In this document: piece by piece, positions 1 to 5,343 of the stretch
How the letters are laid out: the number at the start of each line of letters is the position of its first letter
Position numbering within the stretch: the stretch's first letter is position 1
Assembly: GCA_020425485.1 (NCBI GenBank)
Contig: JAGQRL010000179.1
Location: 1 to 5,698 of the forward strand
Source of the DNA: Rhodospirillaceae bacterium
GTDB lineage: Bacteria > Pseudomonadota > Alphaproteobacteria > DSM-16000 > Inquilinaceae
Direction: 5' to 3'
Length of the DNA: 5,698 bases
Translations under genes and position numbers: made by a program
The notes under the pieces: generated by a model
What the model was told of the DNA's origin: nothing
Database searches by the model: none
What the model saw: only the letters and a program-made list of their open reading frames with translations

Positions 1-41
1 ACATCGTGGCCCTGCTGCTGCTGGCAGTGCTGGCCCACTGA
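1..41 (+). CDS. C-terminal end of an unidentified, probably membrane protein (partial)
   Basis: Only the last twelve codons and the TGA stop (39-41) lie in the window; the in-frame codons begin at base 3. They read IVALLLLAVLAH, a strongly hydrophobic stretch that would fit the end of a transmembrane helix. Two hairpins that look like terminators follow, which supports a real gene ending here. Too little is visible to name a family. The reading frame could be a chance opening, since no start or conserved motif can be seen, so confidence is modest. Confidence 0.45.
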   Translation, partial: IVALLLLAVLAH

Positions 42-53
42 CGAGACGGTGCG

Positions 54-91
54 GGGAGGCGGGGCTGCCGCAAGGCGGCTCCGCTCCTCCC
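54..91 (+). terminator. GC-rich hairpin after the upstream gene
   Basis: GGGAGG (54-59) pairs with CCTCCC (86-91). Inside it GGGGCTGCC (61-69) pairs with GGCGGCTCC (74-82), with two G-U pairs and a GCAA (GNRA-type) tetraloop. It begins 13 bases after the upstream stop codon. No T-run follows, so it may be a 3' end stabiliser or a factor-assisted terminator rather than a classical intrinsic one. Confidence 0.45.
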
Positions 92-113
92 GGCCTCTCC
101 CAGGCGAAAGGTG

Positions 114-142
114 GCGGCGGCTTCGGCCGCCGCAGCCGTTTT
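114..142. terminator. Bidirectional-type terminator hairpin with a UUCG loop
   Basis: GCGGCGGC (114-121) and GCCGCCGC (126-133) form a perfect 8-bp stem closed by the stable C(UUCG)G tetraloop. On the plus strand TTTT follows at 139-142, five bases beyond the stem. On the minus strand a short TTT follows at 109-107. It sits between two converging genes, the partial gene ending at 41 and bamE ending at 192, so it could stop transcription from both sides. The spacing to the T-run is not ideal. Confidence 0.55.
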
Positions 143-191
143 CGGGTATTGGGGGTACGGGCCCGGTGGGGCAGAGGGACCGGAAGCTGCC

Positions 192-701
192 CTAGAAGGG
201 CGAGTCCTCGCTGCCCGGGTTGAAGCGGCCGATATTGCCGAGCATCTGCTCCAGGAAGCCCATCTCGCGACCCAGGCTGGGGGTCTCGCGCTCCACCAGG
301 TTCACTTCTTCCGCATCGTCGAGCGTGCGTTCGCCCATTTCCGACAGGATGCCGGCATCGTCGAAGCGCACCATCACCACGCGGCGTTCCAGCACGTCGG
401 GACGGAAGAAGGCGGTCTGCTCCTCCCGCTGGCCGATATAGTACCAGGTGTGGTCGTCGAACGGCGCCACGGTGGACGGCGTGCCGAGCGCCTGCAGCAC
501 CTCCTCGGCGGTGGACTGGCCAACCGTCAGCTCTGCCAGGTAGCGGTCTTCCACCAGATGGCCGCGGGTGCGCACATCGCCACCGCAGCCGCCAAGCCCA
601 ACGGCCAGCGCCACGGCAAGGCAGGCACCCGCCAGAAGCCGATCCCGGCGCACGGCGGCGACACGGCTGTCACCCGTTCGTCCGGCACGTTCTTGATCCA
701 T
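192..701 (-). CDS. bamE: Outer membrane protein assembly factor BamE (SmpA/OmlA lipoprotein)
   Basis: Predicted 169-residue lipoprotein of the beta-barrel assembly (BAM) complex, which inserts outer membrane proteins. Residues 1-38 form a basic then hydrophobic signal peptide ending in the lipobox LGGC, with Cys39 as the lipidation site; the residue after it is Gly, compatible with outer membrane sorting. The BamE fold follows at about residues 46-120, with the family signature VGQSTAEEVLQALGTPS (60-76) and the paired strands around HTWYYIG (84-90). The C-terminal part (about 140-162, TPSLGREMGFLEQMLGN then IGRF) matches the extension I associate with alphaproteobacterial members. The ATG at 701 has GAGGA (712-708) six bases upstream. 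A GTG at residue 17 would give a shorter signal peptide but has no visible Shine-Dalgarno. The gene is transcribed alone, divergent from the chaperone gene. Confidence 0.93.
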   Translation of the reverse strand: MDQERAGRTGDSRVAAVRRDRLLAGACLAVALAVGLGGCGGDVRTRGHLVEDRYLAELTVGQSTAEEVLQALGTPSTVAPFDDHTWYYIGQREEQTAFFRPDVLERRVVMVRFDDAGILSEMGERTLDDAEEVNLVERETPSLGREMGFLEQMLGNIGRFNPGSEDSPF

Positions 702-707
702 CAGCGA

Positions 708-712
708 TCCTC
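708..712 (-). promoter_or_regulatory. Ribosome binding site deciding the bamE start
   Basis: The minus strand reads GAGGA six bases before the ATG at 701. This favours the long signal peptide over the internal GTG at 653-651, which has no purine-rich site ahead of it. Confidence 0.6.
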
Positions 713-740
713 GCCACTTGCTCTTGTGGTCACGGCCCCG

Positions 741-770
741 TTTCTAGGCGCACCACGTTCTAAGACGCAA
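741..770 (-). promoter_or_regulatory. Candidate sigma70-type promoter for bamE
   Basis: On the minus strand TTGCGT (770-765) is followed after 18 bases by TAGAAA (746-741). Transcription would start near 734, giving a leader of about 33 bases before the bamE ATG. Both hexamers are imperfect, so this is only a candidate. The -35 element lies inside the direct repeat described at 757-787. Confidence 0.3.
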
Positions 771-787
771 ACCGTCCTAAGACGCAA
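757..787. repeat. Imperfect tandem direct repeat in the bamE/chaperone divergent region
   Basis: GTTCTAAGACGCAA (757-770) and GTCCTAAGACGCAA (774-787) differ at one base and are separated by three bases, a 17-base period. The last 11 bases of each copy are identical. The pair ends just before the AAAGGA Shine-Dalgarno of the chaperone gene. It could be a pair of binding sites on one face of the helix at about 1.6 turns, duplicated promoter parts, or a neutral duplication. Confidence 0.7.
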
Positions 788-802
788 CAAAAGGACAACA
801 CC

Positions 803-1378
803 ATGGCCATGTTGCTTGGCCGCTGGCGGCGCCGCCGCGATCGCGGGCTCCGCCACACTGCGCACGCGCTGTACGGGTGCATCGTCGAGCGGGCGCGCGA
901 CCCCGTCTTCTACCAGGAATATCGCGTGCCCGACACGCTGGATGGCCGTTTCGACCTGCTGGTCCTGCAATGCTACCTCGTGCTGCGCCGGCTGCGCGCG
1001 GCGGGAGAGGCGGGCGAGCGCTTGGCGCAGGAGACCTTCGATGTGATGATCGAGGACCTGGACCGCAACCTGCGGGAGATCGGCGTGGGCGATCTCAGCG
1101 TCGGCAAGAAGGTGAAGGTGATGGCGCGGGCCTTCTACGGCCGGGTCGCCGCCTACGAGGCCGGCCTGGCGGAGGATGCCGACGACGGCGCCCTGGCCGA
1201 AGCCCTGCGGCGAAACGTCTATCGCGGCGAAGCCGACGTGCCGGCCGCCGCCCTCGCTGGCCATGTGCGTGCCATCGCGGCGGAGATCGACGGCCTGCCG
1301 CTGGAGCCGATGCTGGCCGGCCGGCTGGACCCCGGCCCCGCAGGGTCGCCCGGGGAGATCGCGGAGGGCGCGGCATGA
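803..1378 (+). CDS. Ubiquinol-cytochrome c chaperone (CBP3 family)
   Basis: Predicted 191-residue soluble protein of the Ubiq_cyt_C_chap family. Its mitochondrial relative Cbp3 binds newly made cytochrome b and promotes assembly of the bc1 complex (respiratory complex III); the bacterial members are presumed to act likewise at the inner membrane. Recognisable conserved blocks are LYGCIVERARDPVFY (23-37), VPDTLDGRFDLLVL (42-55) and the highly typical DLDRNLREIGVGDLSVGKKVK (85-105, cited as its ends D85 and K105), then MARAFYGRVAAY (107-118). The arginine-rich start (RWRRRRDRGLR) is normal for short bacterial forms, and there is no signal peptide. The ATG at 803 has AAAGGA (789-794) upstream. 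The stop overlaps the yceD start by four bases (ATGA, 1375-1378), implying coupled translation. The last 20 residues are Gly, Pro and Ala rich and probably disordered. Confidence 0.93.
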   Translation: MAMLLGRWRRRRDRGLRHTAHALYGCIVERARDPVFYQEYRVPDTLDGRFDLLVLQCYLVLRRLRAAGEAGERLAQETFDVMIEDLDRNLREIGVGDLSVGKKVKVMARAFYGRVAAYEAGLAEDADDGALAEALRRNVYRGEADVPAAALAGHVRAIAAEIDGLPLEPMLAGRLDPGPAGSPGEIAEGAA

Positions 1379-1929
1379 GCGAATTCTCCCGCCTGTTCGA
1401 CACCGCCCGCCTGCGCACCCCCGCCGGCAAGCCGGTGACCGGCCATGAGCGGCTGGAGGCCGACGCCCGCGAACGGGCGGCCCTGGCGTCGCGCTTCGAT
1501 CTGCCGGAGCTGGCCGAGCTGTCGGCCGATCTCACCATCACCCGGCGCAACGATGGCACGGTGCGCGTGGTCGGCGCCTGGCAGGCCCGCTACACGCAGA
1601 TCTGCGTTGTCACCCTGGAGCCGTTCGAGCTGGTGCGCGGCGAGCCGCTGGAAACCGTCTATCTGGATCCGTCCGGGCTCGGCGATCTCCACGAAGCCGT
1701 GGTGGAAGCCGACGAGGTGGATATGGAGCTGCTGACCGGCCGGATGATCGATCTGGGCGAGCTGGTGGCCCAGAGCTTCGGCGTGCAGATCGATGCCCAC
1801 CCCCGCGGTCCGGCGGCCGGAGACGTGGACGCCGCCGAGGAGGGCAGCGATCCTGCGGCCACCGACGAGCCGGAAAACGAGCCGTCGGCCAACCCGTTTG
1901 CGGCGCTGGCATCGCTGCACCGCCGTTAG
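1375..1929 (+). CDS. yceD: YceD/DUF177 family protein
   Basis: Predicted 184-residue cytosolic protein of the DUF177 family, usually encoded just before rpmF. Members in bacteria and plastids have been linked to accumulation of 23S rRNA; the mechanism is not settled. The family core is visible as ARYTQICVVTLEPFELV (71-87, with Cys77), then the acidic stretch EADEVDMELL (111-120) and TGRMIDLGELVAQSFGVQID (121-140). It is followed by HPRG and an acidic, Ala- and Glu-rich linker (about 145-170). The C-terminus ends in the family-typical NPFAALASLHRR (173-184). The chosen ATG at 1375 overlaps the chaperone stop by four bases and has GGAGG at 1363-1367, seven bases upstream. A reading that starts at 877 in the same frame would run through the chaperone gene and is not credible. 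Length and content are normal for alphaproteobacteria. Confidence 0.9.
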   Translation: MSEFSRLFDTARLRTPAGKPVTGHERLEADARERAALASRFDLPELAELSADLTITRRNDGTVRVVGAWQARYTQICVVTLEPFELVRGEPLETVYLDPSGLGDLHEAVVEADEVDMELLTGRMIDLGELVAQSFGVQIDAHPRGPAAGDVDAAEEGSDPAATDEPENEPSANPFAALASLHRR

Positions 1930-1945
1930 GGACCGGCAGCCGTGC

Positions 1946-1974
1946 TTGCCCGGGTGACCGGAATTGATTATGAG
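1946..1974 (+). promoter_or_regulatory. Candidate promoter for rpmF-plsX-fabH
   Basis: TTGCCC (1946-1951) and TATGAG (1969-1974) are separated by 17 bases, in the gap after yceD. A transcript would begin near 1981 and carry a leader of about 50 bases containing the hairpin at 1995-2013. The hexamers are only partly consensus, and read-through from the upstream genes is equally possible because no T-rich terminator follows yceD. Confidence 0.35.
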
Positions 1975-1994
1975 ACAGGTTCGTTGAGCCCTTC

Positions 1995-2013
1995 GGGCGC
2001 GGATGGCGCGCCC
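1995..2013 (+). promoter_or_regulatory. Hairpin in the yceD-rpmF gap (rpmF leader)
   Basis: GGGCGCG (1995-2001) and CGCGCCC (2007-2013) form a perfect 7-bp stem with the loop GATGG. No T-run follows (CTGATAATCTG), so it is not an intrinsic terminator. A weaker alternative stem, GCCC and GGGC around the loop TTC, shares the bases at 1995-1998 and would exclude it. It could be an RNA stability element, a processing site or a leader structure for bL32; its role is not known. Confidence 0.4.
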
Positions 2014-2034
2014 CTGATAATCTGAGCGTTTGGA

Positions 2035-2220
2035 ATGGCTGTACCTCGCAAGAAGACCACCCCGTCGCGCCGTGGGCACCGGCGGTCGCATCATGCCCTG
2101 CGCCCTGCCGCGTATGCGGAGTGCCCCAATTGCGGGGAACTGAAGCGGCCCCACCACGTGTGCGCGTCCTGCGGTTCGTATGACGGCCGCGAGGTGGTCG
2201 ACGTTTCCGCGTCCGCCTGA
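2035..2220 (+). CDS. rpmF: 50S ribosomal protein bL32
   Basis: Predicted 61-residue basic protein of the large ribosomal subunit. The start MAVPRKKTTPSRRGHRRSHH is typical of the family. The second half holds a zinc ribbon with two CxxC pairs, Cys30-Cys33 and Cys43-Cys46 (CPNC and CASC), so this is the zinc-binding form of bL32 with all four ligands present. The ATG at 2035 gives the normal N-terminus; its Shine-Dalgarno is weak (only GAG at 2024-2026). It follows yceD by 105 bases and precedes plsX by 28 bases, the usual yceD-rpmF-plsX-fabH arrangement that joins ribosome and membrane lipid production. Confidence 0.97.
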   Translation: MAVPRKKTTPSRRGHRRSHHALRPAAYAECPNCGELKRPHHVCASCGSYDGREVVDVSASA

Positions 2221-2242
2221 TCCGTCCTCCTCGCGCGACGGA
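2221..2242 (+). promoter_or_regulatory. Hairpin between the rpmF stop and the plsX start
   Basis: TCCGTC (2221-2226) can pair with GACGGA (2237-2242) over a 10-base loop that contains CTCCTC. The stem starts directly after the rpmF stop and takes up the first bases of the GGAAG Shine-Dalgarno of plsX (2240-2244). A ribosome ending at the rpmF stop would be expected to open it, so it may couple plsX translation to rpmF. This is inference from the base pairing alone. Confidence 0.35.
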
Positions 2243-2248
2243 AGCGCC

Positions 2249-3331
2249 ATGACCGTCTCCAAAAGCCGACAGGACCTGGTGATCGCCCTGGACGCAATGG
2301 GTGGCGACGGTGCGCCGCGCATGGTGGTGAAGGGTGCCGACCTGGCGCGCAAGCACCACCCGGACCTGCGCTTCATCATGGTGGGCAACGAGCAACTGCT
2401 GATGCCGCTGTTGAAGCGGCGGCCGCGGCTCGCCCAGGTGACGGATCTGCGCCATGCGCCGGACGTGGTGAGCAACCACGACAAGCCGACGGTGGCGCTG
2501 CGTTCGGGCCGCCGGTCGAGCATGCGGCTGGCCATCGACGAGGTGAATGCCGGCACCGCCAACTGCGTGGTGTCCGCCGGCAACACCGGTGCCTTGATGG
2601 CCATCGCCAAGACGGTGCTGCGCACCCTGCCGGGCATCGGCCGGCCGGCCATCGCTTCGTTCTTCCCCACCCTGCGCGGCGAAAGCGTGATGCTGGACCT
2701 GGGGGCGAACCTGGATGTGCGGGCCGAGCACCTGGTGCAGTTCGCCATCATGGGCAGCCTGTTCGGCAAGGCGGTGCTGGGCCTGGTGAACCCCACCATC
2801 GGCGTGCTCAACGTCGGCTCTGAAGAGCTGAAGGGCAACGAGGTGCTGCGCGATGCCGCCGCCCGCCTGCGCGCGCTCGATCACCTGCCGGGCACCTTCC
2901 AGGGCTTCGTGGAAGGCGACGACATTCCCGCCGGCAGCGTCGACGTGGTGGTGACGGACGGCTTCACCGGCAATGTCGCGCTGAAGACGGCTGAAGGCAC
3001 GGCCCGGCTCTATGCCGAATGGCTGCGCCGCACCTTCCGCTCGTCGATCATGTCGCGGCTCGGCTACCTGTTGGCCCGTTCGGCCTTCCAGAAGCTGCGC
3101 CGCCGTACCGACCCCCGCCAATACAACGGTGCCATGTTCTTGGGCCTCCAGGGTATCTGTGTGAAGAGCCACGGCGGGACCGATCCGCGCGGCTTCGCCA
3201 ACGCCATCGATGTGGCGGCCGATCTTGTCCGCAACGGCTTCAACGACAAAGTGCGCGCCGAGCTGGAAGGCTTGAAGACGCGCATCGACGCCGTTCTGTC
3301 TCCGGGGACTCCGACGGCGGCCACGGCATGA
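2249..3331 (+). CDS. plsX: Phosphate acyltransferase PlsX
   Basis: Predicted 360-residue peripheral membrane enzyme that turns acyl-ACP and phosphate into acyl-phosphate, the donor that PlsY uses to make lysophosphatidic acid. Family blocks are clear: VIALDAMGGDGAP (11-23), the SSM motif in RRSSMRLAIDEV (88-99), VVSAGNTGALMA (107-118), MLDLGANLDV (148-157), the glycine-rich IGVLNVGSEELKGNEV (184-199), GFVEGDDI (219-226) and DVVVTDGFTGNVALKTAEG (232-250). Length is normal. The ATG at 2249 has GGAAG (2240-2244) four bases upstream. An earlier in-frame ATG at 2180 lies inside rpmF and adds a low-complexity tail, so it is rejected. The stop overlaps the fabH start by four bases (ATGA, 3328-3331), a common pairing of phospholipid and fatty acid initiation enzymes. 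Confidence 0.97.
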   Translation: MTVSKSRQDLVIALDAMGGDGAPRMVVKGADLARKHHPDLRFIMVGNEQLLMPLLKRRPRLAQVTDLRHAPDVVSNHDKPTVALRSGRRSSMRLAIDEVNAGTANCVVSAGNTGALMAIAKTVLRTLPGIGRPAIASFFPTLRGESVMLDLGANLDVRAEHLVQFAIMGSLFGKAVLGLVNPTIGVLNVGSEELKGNEVLRDAAARLRALDHLPGTFQGFVEGDDIPAGSVDVVVTDGFTGNVALKTAEGTARLYAEWLRRTFRSSIMSRLGYLLARSAFQKLRRRTDPRQYNGAMFLGLQGICVKSHGGTDPRGFANAIDVAADLVRNGFNDKVRAELEGLKTRIDAVLSPGTPTAATA

Positions 3332-4311
3332 CGACCCTGCGGTCGCGCATCATCGGAACCGGAAGCTATCTGCCCAAAAAGGTTCTGACCAACGCGGATC
3401 TTGCGTCGGTGGTGGACACCAGCGACGACTGGATCGTCAAGCGCACCGGCATCCGCCAGCGCCACATCGCAGCGGACGGCGAGCGCACCTCCGATCTCGG
3501 CGTGGCCGCGGCGCGGGAAGCGCTGAAGGCCGCCGGGGTGGATGCCGCCGCCGGCGAGGTCGACCTCATCGTCGTGGCCACCACCACGCCGGACGAAACC
3601 TTCCCGGCCACCGCCGCGCGCATCCAGGCGATGCTGGGCATGACCAACGGGGCCGCCTTCGATGTGCAGGCGGTGTGCGCCGGCTTCGTGTTCGCCCTGT
3701 CGGTCGCCGACAGCTTCATCGCCAACGGTGCGGCCCGCACGGTCCTGGTGATCGGGGCGGAAACCTATTCCAACATCCTCGATTGGACCGACCGCGGCAC
3801 CTGCGTGCTGTTCGGCGACGGTGCCGGTGCCGTGGTGCTGCGCGCCGAGGAGGGCAGCGGCAGCCCGTCGGATTTCGGCATCCTGTCGACCCATCTGCGC
3901 ACCGACGGCCGCCACCACGACCTGCTCTATGTCGATGGCGGCGTGTCCTCCACCCGCACCACCGGTCACCTGCGCATGCGCGGGCCCGACGTGTTCCGCC
4001 ACGCCGTCACCATGCTGGCCGAAGTCGCCCAGCAGGCGCTCCAGGCCAACGGGCTGAGTGCCGAACAGGTGGACTGGCTGGTGCCCCACCAGGCCAATCT
4101 GCGGATCATCGACGGCGCTGCCCGCAAGCTGGACATGCCCATGGAGCGGGTGGTGGTGACGGTGGACCGGCACGCCAACACCTCGGCCGCATCGGTGCCC
4201 CTGGCGCTCGACGAAGCGGTGCGCGACGGCCGCATCAAGCCCGGCCATGTGGTGCTGATGGAGGCGCTGGGGGGCGGCTTCTCCTGGGGAGCGGCACTCG
4301 CCCGCTGGTAG
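3328..4311 (+). CDS. fabH: 3-oxoacyl-ACP synthase III (beta-ketoacyl-ACP synthase III, FabH)
   Basis: Predicted 327-residue condensing enzyme that starts type II fatty acid synthesis by joining acetyl-CoA with malonyl-ACP. The Cys-His-Asn triad is intact: Cys117 in DVQAVCAGFVFAL, His254 in VPHQANLRI and Asn284 in RHANTSAASVPLAL. Other landmarks are the N-terminal GTGSYLPKKVLTNADL (10-25), DDWIVKRTGIRQRHIA (33-48), FGDGAGAVVL (162-171) and the C-terminal EALGGGFSWGAALARW (312-327). Length is that of typical FabH. The ATG at 3328 overlaps the plsX stop; an in-frame start at 3019 would read through plsX and is rejected. No strong Shine-Dalgarno precedes it, so translation probably depends on coupling to plsX. 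The gene is followed by a 141-base gap with a new promoter for ihfA. Confidence 0.97.
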   Translation: MTTLRSRIIGTGSYLPKKVLTNADLASVVDTSDDWIVKRTGIRQRHIAADGERTSDLGVAAAREALKAAGVDAAAGEVDLIVVATTTPDETFPATAARIQAMLGMTNGAAFDVQAVCAGFVFALSVADSFIANGAARTVLVIGAETYSNILDWTDRGTCVLFGDGAGAVVLRAEEGSGSPSDFGILSTHLRTDGRHHDLLYVDGGVSSTRTTGHLRMRGPDVFRHAVTMLAEVAQQALQANGLSAEQVDWLVPHQANLRIIDGAARKLDMPMERVVVTVDRHANTSAASVPLALDEAVRDGRIKPGHVVLMEALGGGFSWGAALARW

Positions 4312-4397
4312 GCCGTAGCCCGGACCGCGGCGCGAAATGCGTCGGAAGGTGGGCAGACCTTGATATGTTCTGAGAAACCTCCGCCAACTGATTGGAA

Positions 4398-4426
4398 TTG
4401 ACGCAAAATCTGAGCAGGTCTAAGGT
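4398..4426 (+). promoter_or_regulatory. Sigma70-type promoter for ihfA-merR
   Basis: TTGACG (4398-4403) and TAAGGT (4421-4426) are separated by exactly 17 bases; the -35 matches the consensus at five of six positions. Transcription would start near 4433, about 20 bases before the ihfA ATG. The -10 element falls inside the first copy of the direct repeat at 4417-4438. Confidence 0.55.
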
Positions 4427-4438
4427 GCGGTCTGAGGT
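4417..4438. repeat. Direct repeat over the ihfA -10 and start region
   Basis: GGTCTAAGGT (4417-4426) and GGTCTGAGGT (4429-4438) differ at one base and repeat with a 12-base period. Copy one covers the proposed -10 hexamer and copy two the likely transcription start, a position where a bound protein would block polymerase. A chance duplication cannot be excluded. Confidence 0.6.
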
Positions 4439-4452
4439 TTGGGGGCAGAGCC

Positions 4453-4773
4453 ATGTCTGACGAGACCGTCACCCGCGCGCAGCTCACGGAAAGCGTGTAC
4501 CAGGAGGTTGGCCTGTCGCGGAACGAATCCGCCTCTCTGGTTGAGACGGTGCTTGAAGAAATCTGCACAGCGCTGCAGCGCGGTGACGTGGTGAAGATCT
4601 CGTCCTTCGGCAGCTTTTCCGTGCGCGACAAGGGCGAACGGATCGGCCGCAACCCCAAGACGGGCGAGGAAGTGCCGATTTCGCCGCGCCGCGTGCTGGT
4701 GTTCCGGCCCTCCCATGTCCTCAAGGGGCGGATCAACAACGGGACGGCCGCAGCCGAGGCGCGCCGGCCATGA
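4453..4773 (+). CDS. ihfA: Integration host factor subunit alpha
   Basis: Predicted 106-residue DNA-bending protein that pairs with IHF beta, encoded elsewhere, and acts in nucleoid structure, recombination and sigma54-type transcription. It shows the HU/IHF fold: the N-terminal helices (about 6-43), VVKISSFGSFSVRDKGERIG (46-65), then the beta-arm with RNPKTGEEVPI (66-76), where Pro68 is the residue expected to intercalate at the DNA kink. ISPRRVLVFRPSHVLKGRIN (76-95) is typical of the alpha subunit rather than HU or the beta subunit. Length is normal, with a short Ala- and Arg-rich tail. The ATG at 4453 follows a G-rich stretch (4441-4445) that may serve as a weak Shine-Dalgarno. The stop overlaps the start of the MerR-like gene by four bases (ATGA, 4770-4773). 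A promoter and a direct repeat lie directly upstream. Confidence 0.95.
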   Translation: MSDETVTRAQLTESVYQEVGLSRNESASLVETVLEEICTALQRGDVVKISSFGSFSVRDKGERIGRNPKTGEEVPISPRRVLVFRPSHVLKGRINNGTAAAEARRP

Positions 4774-5285
4774 GTGAGTTGGGCACCACCTCAGCCAGCT
4801 CGCGCAGCCGCGGCCACAAGTCCCCCAGCGCATACAGAACCATCAGCGAGGTGTCGGGCGAGCTGGATATCCCCCAGCACGTGCTGCGCTTCTGGGAAAC
4901 CCGGTTCAGCCAGGTGCAGCCGCTGAAGCGCGGCGGCGGCCGGCGCTACTACCGGCCGGAAGATGTGCGCCTGCTGCAGCGCATTCAGAAGCTGCTCTAC
5001 GAAGAAGGCTACACCATCCGCGGCGTGCAGAAGCTGCTGCGGGAAGGCCGCATCGTGCCGAGCGAGGCGGCGAGCAGCCGCACCCCGGTGACCCCGCCCT
5101 TGTTCAGCGAGGCGGCGGACGGGCAGGACGCGGCGCCCGAGACGGGTCCCGAGGACGACGGGGTGGTGGACGGCGACGGCGATGGCGGCGACCCGTCGGG
5201 CCTCTCCACCGATGTGCGCAGCGAGCTGAAGGACATCCTGTCGGAACTGAAGACCCTGCGCACCATGCTGAACGAGGGCGATTAG
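4770..5285 (+). CDS. MerR-family transcriptional regulator (ihfA-linked)
   Basis: Predicted 171-residue DNA-binding protein. After a Ser-rich start (1-20) comes a MerR-type winged helix-turn-helix at about residues 22-92. The first helices are in YRTISEVSGELDIPQHVLRF (22-41), then WETRF, a wing around LKRGGGRRYYRPEDV (52-66), and the helix pair ending in EEGYTIRGVQKLLREG (78-93). A disordered acidic linker (about 95-145, rich in Asp, Gly, Pro and Glu) leads to a short C-terminal helix with spaced leucines, VRSELKDILSELKTLRTMLN (149-168), a likely dimerisation coiled coil. No cysteine occurs anywhere, so it is not a metal or thiol sensor of the MerR or CueR kind, and no effector domain is seen. 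Its target and signal are unknown. The start overlaps the ihfA stop by four bases, so the two are co-translated. Confidence 0.88.
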   Translation: MSELGTTSASSRSRGHKSPSAYRTISEVSGELDIPQHVLRFWETRFSQVQPLKRGGGRRYYRPEDVRLLQRIQKLLYEEGYTIRGVQKLLREGRIVPSEAASSRTPVTPPLFSEAADGQDAAPETGPEDDGVVDGDGDGGDPSGLSTDVRSELKDILSELKTLRTMLNEGD

Positions 5286-5320
5286 CCGGTACGGCTATCG
5301 CTGGTTCGCAAGCCCACTTG

Positions 5321-5343
5321 AGGCCCGGTTCGCCGGGCCTTTT
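5321..5343 (+). terminator. Intrinsic terminator of the ihfA-merR operon
   Basis: AGGCCCGG (5321-5328) and CCGGGCCT (5333-5340) form a perfect 8-bp stem with a TTCG loop, followed at once by TTTT (5340-5343). It lies 36 bases after the MerR-like stop codon. Confidence 0.88.

Noticed and set aside
111..1046. Plus-strand open frame of 311 codons across bamE and the chaperone start
   Set aside because: It is antisense to bamE and out of frame with the chaperone. Its GTG start lies in the terminator hairpin, and the product is low complexity.
1219..3172. Long minus-strand open frames of 539 and 520 codons (1219-2838 and 1610-3172)
   Set aside because: They run antisense to yceD, rpmF and plsX, all clearly recognised. 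Their translations are rich in Arg, His, Gly and Pro, as expected from the reverse of GC-rich codons, and show no domain.
3064..4248. Minus-strand open frame of 394 codons opposite fabH
   Set aside because: fabH has an intact catalytic triad and family motifs on the plus strand. The antisense translation is Gly-, His- and Ala-rich with no motif.
4346..4361. Small AAGGT/ACCTT hairpin after fabH as a terminator
   Set aside because: The stem is five pairs, AT-rich, with no T-run after it, so it is not convincing as a terminator.
4357..4366. Possible IHF binding site for autoregulation upstream of ihfA (minus strand TATCAA)
   Set aside because: The first half matches the WATCAA part of the IHF consensus, but the TTR half four bases on is not met (it reads TGC). 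This is too weak to call.
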